Assembly (NCBI RefSeq): GCF_007991455.1
Contig: NZ_BJYJ01000018.1
Span: 1 to 64,000, forward strand
Direction: 5' to 3'
DNA: 64,000 bases
DNA from: Chryseobacterium hagamense
GTDB lineage: Bacteria; Bacteroidota; Bacteroidia; Flavobacteriales; Weeksellaceae
This document shows, piece after piece, positions 1 to 7,768 of this stretch. How positions within the stretch are numbered: the stretch's first letter is position 1; each line of letters starts with the position of its first letter. A model generated the notes under the pieces. It saw only the letters and a list, made by a program, of their open reading frames with translations, was not told the origin of the DNA and ran no database searches. Position numbers and translations under genes: made by a program.

Positions 1-96
1 TCCTTTAAAACTTACTGAAATTAAAGTTTTAGAATTGATTCCTTTTTGCATATGATCCTGAATGCATTCAATTTTAATCGGATTTATTCAAAAAGA

Positions 97-123
97 AAAC
101 CTCCGGTCAAAGACCGGAGGTTT
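97..123 (-). terminator. Rho-independent terminator of tRNA-Cys
   Basis: A perfect 12-bp stem (97-108 with 112-123) and 3-nt loop lie directly downstream of tRNA-Cys on the minus strand. A run of T with one C follows on that strand. Confidence 0.85.
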
Positions 124-126
124 CAG

Positions 127-197
127 AGGTACCTAGCGGATTCGAACCGCTGTAGATGGTGTTGCAGACCACTGCCTAGCCGCTCGGCCAAAGTACC
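127..197 (-). tRNA. tRNA-Cys (GCA)
   Basis: Read on the minus strand this 71-nt segment folds as a cloverleaf: 7-bp acceptor GGTACTT/AGGTACC, a D arm, a 5-bp anticodon stem with loop CTGCAAC (anticodon GCA, Cys), a 4-nt variable region and a T arm with loop TTCGAAT. The 3' CCA is not encoded. A strong terminator follows at 97-123, so it is probably the last or only gene of its transcript. Confidence 0.95.
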
Positions 198-253
198 ATT
201 TACCATTTTTGAGGTGTGCAAATATACTAAAATTTCGTTTTCAACAAAAGTTT

Positions 254-763
254 TTAAGCAAATTCTTTTGTGCCGATGTTTTCAATATCGCTTTTGGCCT
301 GTCTTTCAGCCTCATAATTTTTAATGTGAATAACGCGGGTATCACTCCAGCTGTCATGCCATCCGTTTTCACCCAGGAACGAAAGACCGTCGAAAGGGAT
401 AAGCCGATAGAGGTTGCGCAAAAAATAATCCTGAAGTGTGGGAGCCTGACCGTCGGTCATCACGACTTTGGTTCCTGTAATGTATTTTCCTACTGTTCTG
501 CCGCCGGTAAGATATTCCATCAGGAAGCAGTAAAGAAAATAGACAAAAGCCGTAAGAATAATATCTGCTAATCTTCCTATTTCACCAAGCCGGTCTACAA
601 ATTCCGAAAAATAATAGATCCCCAGAATTTCATCCGTAACTACGGCAATAATGCCTATCATGGCGAAGAAAATATTAATAATAATCTTATCAATAAAATA
701 GTTGGCAAATCTCTGCCACTTCGTAGCTTTATTATACTCTACGATCTTAAGAATTTTTCTCAT
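254..763 (-). CDS. RDD family membrane protein
   Basis: A 169-residue protein with the RDD-family layout. An N-terminal segment holds the conserved Arg and Asp (QRFANYFID, about residues 17-25), followed by a hydrophobic segment, a loop, and a second hydrophobic segment running into the typical GGRTVGKYITGTKVV block (about 87-101). This block is the most recognisable part of the family. The function of RDD proteins is poorly defined; some have been linked to ion transport. It lies 27 bp downstream of the DUF4403 gene on the same strand and may be co-transcribed with it. The charged C-terminal tail after the membrane region is probably cytoplasmic. Confidence 0.8.
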   Translation of the reverse strand: MRKILKIVEYNKATKWQRFANYFIDKIIINIFFAMIGIIAVVTDEILGIYYFSEFVDRLGEIGRLADIILTAFVYFLYCFLMEYLTGGRTVGKYITGTKVVMTDGQAPTLQDYFLRNLYRLIPFDGLSFLGENGWHDSWSDTRVIHIKNYEAERQAKSDIENIGTKEFA

Positions 764-790
764 GGTTATTTATATTTGTTTTTAATGAGT

Positions 791-2155
791 TCATATTCCG
801 CTTAGAACAAGCTTTAAGGATGCACTCGTATCAATAACGGCGGTAATGCCGTAAGGATTCATCAGAATTTGTCCCGGTTTAAGGTTGAACACTGTTCCCC
901 TCATCTTCAGTCCTTTGTAATAGTCCTTATTAAAAGCGTCTTCAATACTCTTTTTGGAGCTGTTTTCCAGTTCCTGGGTCGGAATTCCGTATTCGTTCTC
1001 AATCATCTTTACGATCCGGCTCCGGAAAAGCAAGGTGGCTGTTTTCTGTAAAATATTGGCAGTTCTGAGGTTGAATTTCGTATCCGACAGTACGATTTTC
1101 TTTTTAGACTCATCATAAATAGGGATTCCCGAAATAAAAGCTTTCCCGTTTACATAACCTTCCGTGTCCGCTTCGATCATAACCCTGTTGTCTACGCCAT
1201 ATACTTTAATGTCTTTAATTTTTACGGCGGACCCTCGGATCTCGTATTCTTTGTTTAAAAACAGATTCCGGGCGATCTCCGTTGCTTCCGTAAAAGGAAT
1301 ATTGGCTGTGGTCTGAAGCAGGAAACGATCGGATGCAGAAGGAACAAAGCTGAAGCTTGCAGCGGTTTTTACAGGCTGGGAAGAAGCCGGCTGATTTCCG
1401 GTGAAAGTTTCCGAATACACATCAATTCCCAGATTGGTATTGAGTTGATTGCCATAAAATTTCAGTGGAGTCATTTTCACGCTGATCGGGGTTACTTTCA
1501 GCCAGGTTTTATATTCCTCCGAAATGTTGAACGGATTGGAAAATACATTCCAGGCTATTACCGCATATTGCTGGAAATTGAGCTGGGCGGCCAATTGCTG
1601 ATCAATGGTCTTGCTGAACTTCTGCTGTTGTTCGATCAGGCTCTTTTCTACCAATCCGGTAATCGGGACCCGAATTCTGCCGAATTCAAGGACAGGCTTC
1701 ACCATCCATCTGAAACCGTTAGGTTCAGTAGCGGTCTTTACTGTCCAGTTGTTCTGGACGTGAAGGGTAGTGCTGAAAGACATTACCGTCTCAAAGGTGG
1801 TATTCTGGTAGGTATAAACGCCTAATGTCCCGATGCCTTTTTCTGCCCAGATTTTCAAAGGCACTTCAATCAGGATATTCTGCTCTGTACCTCCTACCAG
1901 CCGGATCGGCCTCGTTTTCCAGACTTTTACCTTAAACTGGTCATTGTTGTTATCCGTATAGGAATCGTCCTGGTAAATAAGGTCTTTTACCGAAGCGTTG
2001 ATCAGATTGCTGATTTCCGAAAGCGGGATGGTAACCGGCATCGTGATGCTCGACTTCACTTTCGGAAAATTGTAACCGGGAATCTGATTCTCAGGGATGC
2101 TCTGTGCAGAAGCATTGACAAAGACCATGAGAAATAATACTTTAATGATTTTCAA
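791..2155 (-). CDS. DUF4403-family secreted protein
   Basis: A 454-residue protein with an N-terminal signal peptide (hydrophobic stretch ending near ASAQ, residue 18), so exported. The pattern of an early 'tMPVTIPLSEISNLIN' block, long beta-rich repeats and a C-terminal region ending in a short hydrophobic tail fits DUF4403, whose function is unknown and whose fold resembles lipid-binding tubular (BPI/SMP-like) proteins. That last point is family-level recollection, not visible here. It is followed at 27 bp by the RDD gene. folB lies 36 bp upstream in the same direction. No catalytic motif is seen. Confidence 0.6.
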   Translation of the reverse strand: MKIIKVLFLMVFVNASAQSIPENQIPGYNFPKVKSSITMPVTIPLSEISNLINASVKDLIYQDDSYTDNNNDQFKVKVWKTRPIRLVGGTEQNILIEVPLKIWAEKGIGTLGVYTYQNTTFETVMSFSTTLHVQNNWTVKTATEPNGFRWMVKPVLEFGRIRVPITGLVEKSLIEQQQKFSKTIDQQLAAQLNFQQYAVIAWNVFSNPFNISEEYKTWLKVTPISVKMTPLKFYGNQLNTNLGIDVYSETFTGNQPASSQPVKTAASFSFVPSASDRFLLQTTANIPFTEATEIARNLFLNKEYEIRGSAVKIKDIKVYGVDNRVMIEADTEGYVNGKAFISGIPIYDESKKKIVLSDTKFNLRTANILQKTATLLFRSRIVKMIENEYGIPTQELENSSKKSIEDAFNKDYYKGLKMRGTVFNLKPGQILMNPYGITAVIDTSASLKLVLSGI

Positions 2156-2191
2156 AAGAATTTGATTTAAATAAATGAGAAGGCGGCCAGA

Positions 2192-2560
2192 TTAATTTTC
2201 AGGTTTAAAACTCCTTTCCAGTTCAATACTTGCCCCCTGCATTTCGCCTTTCATAGGAGGAGCGGTTTTGGTAATCTTTAATCTGATGTAATCGATCTGC
2301 GGAAAGGCCGTGTGCAGGCTGAAAATGATCCTTCCGGCCACATGTTCCAGCAATTTGGATTTAACCTCCATTTCTTTATGAATGATATCATTGATGGCCG
2401 CATAGCTGATGGTGTCGTCCAGATCATCGGATGCTGCTGCTTTCCATAAATCCGTATGGAGCTCTGCATTAAGAATATAATAGGTGCCGATGAGGTTTTC
2501 TTCCGGCAAAACCCCGTGGTAAGCGTAAATTTTCACATTTTCGAGAAATATTTTACTCAT
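2192..2560 (-). CDS. folB: Dihydroneopterin aldolase
   Basis: FolB converts 7,8-dihydroneopterin to 6-hydroxymethyl-dihydropterin and glycolaldehyde in folate synthesis. The 122-residue protein has the family's usual length. It shows the YAYHGVLPEE active-site block (about residues 9-18), an LEHVA helix, and the C-terminal ITKTAPP segment with the catalytic Lys. The start at MSKIF was chosen over an ORF start 14 codons upstream, because the extra residues are not family-like and would overlap the promoter. folK, the next enzyme of the pathway, is at 35605, not linked. The gene is divergent from the peptide cluster, about 60 bp away. Confidence 0.93.
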   Translation of the reverse strand: MSKIFLENVKIYAYHGVLPEENLIGTYYILNAELHTDLWKAAASDDLDDTISYAAINDIIHKEMEVKSKLLEHVAGRIIFSLHTAFPQIDYIRLKITKTAPPMKGEMQGASIELERSFKPEN

Positions 2561-2577
2561 AGCTTTGTTGTATATAA

Positions 2578-2585
2578 CAAAAGTA
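2578..2585 (-). promoter_or_regulatory. Candidate folB -7 box
   Basis: On the minus strand this reads TACTTTTG, matching the Bacteroidota -7 consensus TAnnTTTG. It lies 17 bp upstream of the folB ATG. No equally good box is seen for the divergent peptide genes; an AT-rich TATATTTA lies near 2587. Confidence 0.5.
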
Positions 2586-2620
2586 ATATATTTAAATGTC
2601 AAACAAAAAATTAAATTATT

Positions 2621-2806
2621 ATGAAAAACCTAAAGAAACTGAACAGAAAAAGTTTAAAAGCCATTGCCGGCGGGGCGGGAGATGAATGTAATATCGACCT
2701 CGATTGCGGACCAAAAGGCTGTGCATGGTGTACTGAAGTGCGTGGACGTAAACTATGTCTGCGTTCAGTCGACTATCCTTTCTGCCTTGATCCGAATCCT
2801 GAATAA
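2621..2806 (+). CDS. Six-Cys GG-leader peptide 1 (type A)
   Basis: A 61-residue precursor. The leader MKNLKKLNRKSLKAIAGG (residues 1-18) ends in a double glycine, the cleavage signature of C39-peptidase exporters for bacteriocins and other secreted peptides. The 43-residue core has six Cys (C-x5-C-x4-C-x2-C spacing at first, then two more) in a DLDCGPKGCAWC context. First of five tandem genes. It shares core architecture with peptide 3, so the two form subtype A. No exporter, radical-SAM enzyme or lanthipeptide synthetase is within the window, so export and any modification must be supplied elsewhere. RefSeq labels such Chryseobacterium proteins 'bacteriocin-like'; activity is not established. 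Confidence 0.8.
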   Translation: MKNLKKLNRKSLKAIAGGAGDECNIDLDCGPKGCAWCTEVRGRKLCLRSVDYPFCLDPNPE

Positions 2807-2840
2807 ATCCTGAATATATAAACCGAAACATTAATAAATT

Positions 2841-3047
2841 ATGAAAAATCTTAAAAAACTAAACAGAAAAGAGCTTTATCAGATCAACGGAGCGGCCAAT
2901 TGTGCCGGGTGCCCGACAGGAGGATACGAGCCGGGCGGAACATCCAACGGTTTCGACCATTCCTGCGAAGATTATCATGTGCTTCCAGGCCGTTGCAAAA
3001 GCTGTGTTTTCGTAAGCGTAGACTGTGTCAACTCCAATCCTCAGTAG
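2841..3047 (+). CDS. Six-Cys leader peptide 2 (type B)
   Basis: A 68-residue precursor with a leader nearly identical to peptide 1 (MKNLKKLNRKELYQINGA), but ending GA rather than GG; C39 peptidases can accept GA. The core has six Cys arranged as C-x2-C, then a Gly/Pro-rich stretch, then C-EDY-C, C-x2-C and a late C. The same plan is found in peptides 4 and 5 (subtype B). It starts 34 bp after peptide 1 stops, so the cluster is probably one transcript. It is the longest core of the five. Function unknown; a secreted disulfide-rich or modified peptide is the simplest reading. Confidence 0.78.
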   Translation: MKNLKKLNRKELYQINGAANCAGCPTGGYEPGGTSNGFDHSCEDYHVLPGRCKSCVFVSVDCVNSNPQ

Positions 3048-3085
3048 CCGTTAACTTTTAATTATTAACCTTAAAAACAAACTCA

Positions 3086-3277
3086 ATGAAAAACCTGAAA
3101 AAATTGGACAGGCAGAATTTAAAATCAATTACCGGAGGGATTGAAGACAATTGCGTCGTAGACCTGGATTGCGGTCCACTGGGATGTGCGGTATGTACCG
3201 ATCTGAAAGGGCACAGGGTGTGTCTTTACTTTTATAATCCTGCAAATCCAGGCAGCTGTCCGGATATTAATCCGTAA
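3086..3277 (+). CDS. Six-Cys GG-leader peptide 3 (type A)
   Basis: A 63-residue precursor with leader MKNLKKLDRQNLKSITGG and a 45-residue core. The core is clearly homologous to peptide 1: both share VDLDCGP-GC-VC followed by a polar segment and a late Cys, giving six Cys in corresponding places. Identity is moderate in the core and high in the leader, as expected for duplicated peptides with variable cargo. It lies 38 bp after peptide 2. No dedicated promoter or terminator separates it from its neighbours. Function unknown. Confidence 0.8.
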   Translation: MKNLKKLDRQNLKSITGGIEDNCVVDLDCGPLGCAVCTDLKGHRVCLYFYNPANPGSCPDINP

Positions 3278-3295
3278 TTAAACTTTGATCATCAC

Positions 3296-3481
3296 ATGAA
3301 AAATTTAAAAAGAATCAACAGAGAAACCTTAAAGGCAATTCATGGAGGCGCTACGTGTAACTACGTTTGTCCTCCCGGACCCTACGGACCCGGATTTCCG
3401 AAATCCTGTGCAGATTATGATGCGCTTCCGGCGTGCTGTAAATCTAAAGTATTGTTAAGCTACGAATGTTCTCTGGATTAA
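3296..3481 (+). CDS. Six-Cys GG-leader peptide 4 (type B)
   Basis: A 61-residue precursor with leader MKNLKRINRETLKAIHGG. The core begins ATCNYVCPPGPYGPG, rich in Gly and Pro, followed by KSCADYDALPACC and a final YEC near the end: six Cys. It follows the type B order seen in peptides 2 and 5, except that its Cys pair is adjacent (CC) where the others have C-x2-C. It starts 18 bp after peptide 3, the closest spacing so far. Function unknown. Confidence 0.8.
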   Translation: MKNLKRINRETLKAIHGGATCNYVCPPGPYGPGFPKSCADYDALPACCKSKVLLSYECSLD

Positions 3482-3494
3482 TAAAACTGATGTT

Positions 3495-3674
3495 ATGAAA
3501 AAACTATCCAGGTCAAAATTAAAATCAATCAAAGGTTCCTTGAGTTGTGCAGGCTGCCCTGTGAATAACAACTACGGAACAGGACCCGAATATTCCAATA
3601 CGTGCGCCCAATATTTTGCACTGTCTCAGAACTGCCAGAGATGTGTGGATGTAAGTGCGGATTGTATTGAATAA
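3495..3674 (+). CDS. Six-Cys leader peptide 5 (type B)
   Basis: A 59-residue precursor that short-ORF cutoffs would miss. The leader is the most diverged (MKKLSRSKLKSIKGS) and ends GS instead of GG. The core again has six Cys: SCAGCP, a late TCAQYFALSQNCQRC block and a final ADC. This matches the type B peptides 2 and 4 (compare CEDYHVLPGRCKSC in peptide 2). It begins 13 bp after peptide 4 stops and ends 12 bp before a strong hairpin terminator, so it closes the transcript. Confidence 0.75.
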   Translation: MKKLSRSKLKSIKGSLSCAGCPVNNNYGTGPEYSNTCAQYFALSQNCQRCVDVSADCIE

Positions 3675-3686
3675 TAAATAAAAAGA

Positions 3687-3710
3687 GCACTGCTTTAAGC
3701 AGTGCCTTTT
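3687..3710. terminator. Bidirectional terminator, peptide cluster / nadA
   Basis: A 7-bp stem GCACTGC/GCAGTGC with a 5-nt loop has T-rich sequence on its 3' side on both strands. It sits between the converging peptide operon and nadA. Confidence 0.8.
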
Positions 3711-3714
3711 ATAT

Positions 3715-4740
3715 TTATTTAATGCTTTTGGAAAGCTCAAGCATCGCTTCAATCGGCTTTAATGCTTTTAATCTCAAATCTTCATCCATCAGGATTTCCG
3801 GAAGCTCATATTTCATGCACAGATACAGCTTTTCCATCGTATTCCGTTTCATATAGAAACATTCGGAACAATTGCAGCTTTCATCGAAAACCAATGCCGG
3901 AATCAGTTCCTTGTGAGGGGCACGTTTTTTCATTTCATGAAGAATGCCTTCTTCCGTGGCAATGATGAATTTCTGGCAGTCGTCCTGTTCTACAAAGTTC
4001 AGCAGGGCAGAAGTGGAACCGATGAAATGCGCCAGTTTTAATACGGCTTCTTCGCTTTCCGGATGGGCAATCAGTTTGGCATCCGGATTATCAGCAAGCT
4101 GTTTGGCAATTCTCTCCATGGAAAAAGCTTCATGAACTATGCAGCTGCCATCCCACAGGATCATATCACGGCCTGTTTTCTGCGAAAGGTATCTCCCCAG
4201 GTTCTTATCCGGTGCGAAAATAATCGGCCGGTCTTTCGGCAGGGCTTCGATAACGGTTTCCGCATTGGAGCTGGTCACAATGATGTCGCTTTCTGCCTTT
4301 GTCTCCGCATTACAGTTGATGTAAGTCGCCACGAGTGCGTTGGAATGCTGTTCGCGCATTTTCCGCAGGCCTTCTCCTGAACAGCCGTCTGCCAAAGAAC
4401 ATCCTGCCATGGTATCGGGAAGGACTACTTTTTTGGTCGGATTTAAAATTTTTGCCGCTTCGGCCATGAAATGTACCCCACAGAATACGATCATATCAGC
4501 ATCGGTATCCTTTGCCTGTCTTGCCAGCTGAAGGGAATCTCCAAGGAAATCGGCAATATCCTGGATTTCTCCGGGTTGGTAATAATGCGCTAAAATCACT
4601 GCATTTTTTTCTTCTTTCAGCTTAAGAATTGCTTTTACAAGCTCCTCGCCTTCAGGGATAACAAGATCTTTGATATCTAAAAATCCCCTTACCGGAATTG
4701 CAGATTTGGCTTTTTCTAATGTTTCGGTACTCATATCCAC
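3715..4740 (-). CDS. nadA: Quinolinate synthase
   Basis: NadA condenses iminoaspartate with dihydroxyacetone phosphate to quinolinate, the first committed metabolite of de novo NAD synthesis, using an oxygen-sensitive [4Fe-4S] cluster. The 341-residue protein has family motifs: ILAHYYQPGEIQDIADF near residue 50, DTMAGCSLADGC, NCNAETKAESD, APDKNLGRY and DESCNCSECFYMKRNT. Conserved Cys residues available for the cluster are present. The start at MDMST is the first in-frame ATG; a second ATG two codons later is equally possible. nadB and nadC are not nearby. It shares the terminator at 3687 with the converging peptide cluster. Confidence 0.95.
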   Translation of the reverse strand: MDMSTETLEKAKSAIPVRGFLDIKDLVIPEGEELVKAILKLKEEKNAVILAHYYQPGEIQDIADFLGDSLQLARQAKDTDADMIVFCGVHFMAEAAKILNPTKKVVLPDTMAGCSLADGCSGEGLRKMREQHSNALVATYINCNAETKAESDIIVTSSNAETVIEALPKDRPIIFAPDKNLGRYLSQKTGRDMILWDGSCIVHEAFSMERIAKQLADNPDAKLIAHPESEEAVLKLAHFIGSTSALLNFVEQDDCQKFIIATEEGILHEMKKRAPHKELIPALVFDESCNCSECFYMKRNTMEKLYLCMKYELPEILMDEDLRLKALKPIEAMLELSKSIK

Positions 4741-4784
4741 CTTAATGTTTTGGTTTATCGGAAATCATAAGTCAAAAATTAAAC

Positions 4785-5351
4785 CTAGCTTCCGATGAAA
4801 TGTTGTATTAAACTTTCTATTTCTTTTTTTGCTTCGTTCAGATCGGAATTGATCACGATTTTATCAAATTCCCTTGCATAAGACATTTCTTCTTCTGCCT
4901 TGGCAACACGGATCCGGATGGTTTCTGTATCATCGGTTCCTCTGGAAATCAATCGCCGTTCCAGTTCTTCAATGGATGGCGGCTCTATAAAAATCGATAA
5001 AGCCTGTTCTCCGAAGTATTTTTTCAGGGAAATCCCGCCTTTCACATCCACGTCAAAGATGACTACTTTTCCCTGGCTCCAGATTTTTTCCACTTCGGAT
5101 TTCAGGGTTCCGTAATATTTATCGGTATATACCTCTTCAAACTCCACGAATGCCTCTTCCGAAATTTTCTGCCTGAATTCATCAGGGGTTAAAAAATGGT
5201 AATCCACCGCATGCACTTCACTGCCTCTCGGCTGCCTCGTAGTACAGGAAATCGAGAACTGCAGTTCACCGAATATATCCAGCGCATGCTTTACCAATGT
5301 TGTTTTTCCGCTTCCCGACGGTGCGGAAAATATGATTACTTTAGTGTTCAA
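4785..5351 (-). CDS. gmk: Guanylate kinase
   Basis: Gmk phosphorylates GMP to GDP with ATP. The 188-residue protein has the P-loop SAPSGSGKTTLVKH (residues 9-22), the GMP-binding SCTTRQPRGSEVHAVDYHFL block, EVYTDKYYGT, and the IFIEPPSIEELERRL lid region. The only start that fits is TTG at 5351-5349: no in-frame ATG lies upstream and the P-loop begins nine residues in. It is 92 bp downstream of the YicC gene, an arrangement (yicC/yloC beside gmk) seen in many bacteria. Confidence 0.94.
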   Translation of the reverse strand: MNTKVIIFSAPSGSGKTTLVKHALDIFGELQFSISCTTRQPRGSEVHAVDYHFLTPDEFRQKISEEAFVEFEEVYTDKYYGTLKSEVEKIWSQGKVVIFDVDVKGGISLKKYFGEQALSIFIEPPSIEELERRLISRGTDDTETIRIRVAKAEEEMSYAREFDKIVINSDLNEAKKEIESLIQHFIGS

Positions 5352-5443
5352 AGTTTTTAGTTTAAAAAGTTAAGTCCGTCATGTAGAGATCATTTGTTTT
5401 TCAAAGCCTGTTAACCTTGAGTTCTAAACATTGAACTTTGAAT

Positions 5444-6301
5444 TTAAAGAACGTTCAACGTCTGTTCTTTAATCTTTTCCAGATCATCTTTCATCATCAC
5501 CACCAGTTTCTGAATGGCTGCATGGTTGGCTTTTGAACCTAGTGTATTGATCTCACGGCCGATTTCCTGGGAGATGAAGCCAAGCTTCTTCCCGTTGAAA
5601 TCTTCATGGTCCATCACTTCCTTATAATATTTCAGGTGCTGCGAAAGCCTTACCTTCTCTTCCGAAATATCCAGCTTCTCTGTGAAATAAGCCATTTCCT
5701 GGTAGAAACGGGTTTCGTCCACATTTTCAAATTCCTTCAGTGATTTCTGGTAACGTTCTTTTACGGCAACAATCCGTTCTTCCTCAAAAGGAACCACTTC
5801 GGCAAGGTTTTTCTCAATATTCTTAAGGTTTCTTTCCAGCTCTTCATGCAGGATATTGCCTTCCGTTTTTCTGAACTCTTCGAAGCGGTCAACTGCTGCA
5901 TGGACGATTTTCGCCAGGGCTTCCCATTCGCCTTCAGACAGTTCATCAGGTCTTGAGGTGATCGCATCCGGGAACCGTACCGCCATTTTCAGGTACTCGA
6001 AATCCGGTCCGTCAGAGGCCACACTTTTAAGTTCGCTGATATAGGAATCAATAAGGCTTTTGTTGATTTTCACATCGGTAGACTCTTCCAGGTTCTCCAG
6101 GTTGAGGTAGCAGTCTACTTTCCCACGGATAATCCGGTCGTTGAGAATCTTCCGGATCTCGAATTCCTTCTCTTTGTACCGGAGCGGGATCTTGATATTC
6201 AAATCGAAGCTTTTACTGTTCAGCGATTTGATATCGATCGTGATCTTTTTCCCTTCAAAAACACCTTCGGCCCTACCAAAGCCGGTCATTGATAAAATCA
6301 T
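5444..6301 (-). CDS. yicC: YicC/YloC-family endoribonuclease
   Basis: A 285-residue protein matching the YicC family end to end. The N-terminus is MILSMTGFGRAEG and the C-terminus contains FISQEIGREINTLGSKAN followed by a MKDDLEKIKEQ helix, the family's two hallmark blocks. E. coli YicC is an endoribonuclease implicated in sRNA (RyhB) decay; the same RNase activity is inferred here. The central part is predicted helical and acidic. It is upstream of gmk, probably in the same transcript. A 540-bp intergenic stretch with an inverted-repeat element lies on its 5' side. Confidence 0.92.
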   Translation of the reverse strand: MILSMTGFGRAEGVFEGKKITIDIKSLNSKSFDLNIKIPLRYKEKEFEIRKILNDRIIRGKVDCYLNLENLEESTDVKINKSLIDSYISELKSVASDGPDFEYLKMAVRFPDAITSRPDELSEGEWEALAKIVHAAVDRFEEFRKTEGNILHEELERNLKNIEKNLAEVVPFEEERIVAVKERYQKSLKEFENVDETRFYQEMAYFTEKLDISEEKVRLSQHLKYYKEVMDHEDFNGKKLGFISQEIGREINTLGSKANHAAIQKLVVMMKDDLEKIKEQTLNVL

Positions 6302-6400
6302 AGTTTTTTATTGTAGTACAAAGATAAACATTTTAAGTCCATCCTTTACAAATGAAATTCAGCGGACTGTTTTATTCTATATTTACTTTTAACCATAAAA

Positions 6401-6774
6401 TAATTAACGTGAATTCGGTCATATCAATATCATATTCAGGTACTTAATTAATTAAAATAAAACCAAGGCTGATGCAATTAGGATTATGAACAGAATTCCT
6501 CTGAGTAAAATGAGTAAACGATTCATGCTTCTGACAGGATTTTATCCTACCCAGTAATAAGCCATCCCTTTGAGACTCTGAAAACAATATAAATCAGACC
6601 TTGGTTTAAGGCTGTTTATTGAGGATCAGATAAGAATTTCCTCTGATAGAATGCCAAAATGTTTTAGTTTGATTATGAAGACCTTCATGATATTTTTGAC
6701 AGGAGAGACTTCCTGCATCCCGCATCCCTCTTCCAGCCTCTTAACTCCGTTCTTCTTCGGGTTTACGTTAATTA
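6401..6774 (-). repeat. Intergenic TIR element, copy a
   Basis: This roughly 374-bp non-coding element fills most of the 6302-6844 gap. Its ends are inverted: left TAATTAACGTGAATTCG, right (reverse complement) TAATTAACGTAAACCCG. Read on the minus strand it shares, in order, a GGCTGGAAGAGG-type block (about 6708-6738), a CTCTCCTGTCA block and a GATAAAATCCT block (about 6531-6580) with elements at 50388-50855 and 51384-51750. No ORF of note is inside. It looks like a non-autonomous MITE-like repeat. Confidence 0.65.
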
Positions 6775-6832
6775 AGGAGAATCTTTTTGTCGAATGCTAT
6801 TTTTTGATAAAATTTAAATAATCCCATTTTCG

Positions 6833-6840
6833 TAAATTTG
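6833..6840 (+). promoter_or_regulatory. Candidate miaA -7 box
   Basis: TAAATTTG matches the Bacteroidota -7 consensus. It ends only 4 bp before the GTG start of miaA, so if used the transcript would be leaderless or nearly so. Confidence 0.45.
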
Positions 6841-6844
6841 CCCT

Positions 6845-7768
6845 GTGAAAAGTAAAAATTTAATTTCTGTGGTCGGACCTACCGGAATCGGGAAAACGAG
6901 GCTGGCCATTGATCTGGCGAAACATTTCAGTACGGAGATTGTTTCCTGCGATTCAAGGCAGTTTTTTAAAGAAATGAAAATCGGAACGGCCTCCCCTTCA
7001 TCCAAAGAACTGGCGGAAGCTCCGCATCATTTTATCGGGAACCTTTCGGTGCAGGATTATTACTCCATCGGGCAGTATGAAGAAGATGCTCTCAAAAAGC
7101 TTAACGGACTTTTTGAAGATTACGATACCGTAATTCTGGTCGGGGGAAGCATGATGTATGAAAAAGCAGTGATCGAAGGCCTGAACGACCTGCCGGAAGC
7201 GGATGAAGGCAACCAAAAGAAATTACAGGCTATTTTGGAGAAGGAAGGCATTGAAAAACTTCAGGAACTGTTGAAGGAACTCGACCCGGAATATTTTGCC
7301 GTCGTTGATTTTCACAACCACCGAAGGCTGCTGCGTGCCCTTGATGTCATCTGGCAGACCAATAAAAAGTATTCTGAGCAGATTGCCGTATCCCAGGATT
7401 CCCGGGATTTTAAAACCCTCCGCGTCGGAATCGAAGCACCGAGGGAAGAATTGTATGACCGGATCAACAGAAGGGTAGACCTGATGATGGAAAACGGATT
7501 GCTGGAGGAAGCCACAAGACTTGAACAATTCAGGCACCTGACGGCTTTGAACACCGTAGGCTATTCAGAATTATTCAAATATTTCGATGGCGAATGGGAC
7601 CTGGATTTTGCCGTTTCCGAAATCAAGAAAAACAGCCGCCGCTATGCCAAGCGCCAGCTGACCTGGTACCGGAAAGCGGATGATATTCATTATCTGCCGT
7701 TGGGGTATTCGCAGGAGGATTTTAATAGGCTATTGAATTACCTTAATGATAAGCTGACGTTTAAATAA
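6845..7768 (+). CDS. miaA: tRNA dimethylallyltransferase
   Basis: MiaA transfers a dimethylallyl group to A37 of tRNAs that read UNN codons. The 307-residue protein has the P-loop VVGPTGIGKTRLA (residues 9-21), the SCDSRQFFKEMKIGTA substrate block, HHFIG, GGSMMYEKAVI, and the C-terminal RRYAKRQLTWYRK segment typical of the family. The start codon is GTG; residue 1 lies the usual distance before the P-loop and no ATG upstream fits. It appears to be a single-gene unit. Confidence 0.95.
   Translation: MKSKNLISVVGPTGIGKTRLAIDLAKHFSTEIVSCDSRQFFKEMKIGTASPSSKELAEAPHHFIGNLSVQDYYSIGQYEEDALKKLNGLFEDYDTVILVGGSMMYEKAVIEGLNDLPEADEGNQKKLQAILEKEGIEKLQELLKELDPEYFAVVDFHNHRRLLRALDVIWQTNKKYSEQIAVSQDSRDFKTLRVGIEAPREELYDRINRRVDLMMENGLLEEATRLEQFRHLTALNTVGYSELFKYFDGEWDLDFAVSEIKKNSRRYAKRQLTWYRKADDIHYLPLGYSQEDFNRLLNYLNDKLTFK

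Noticed and set aside
46-324. Plus-strand ORF over the tRNA-Cys region
   Set aside because: It runs across a tRNA and its terminator on the other strand and has no protein-like features.
2619-2831. Minus-strand ORF opposite peptide 1
   Set aside because: The plus-strand frame has a conserved leader and Cys pattern shared with four neighbours; the antisense frame has none.
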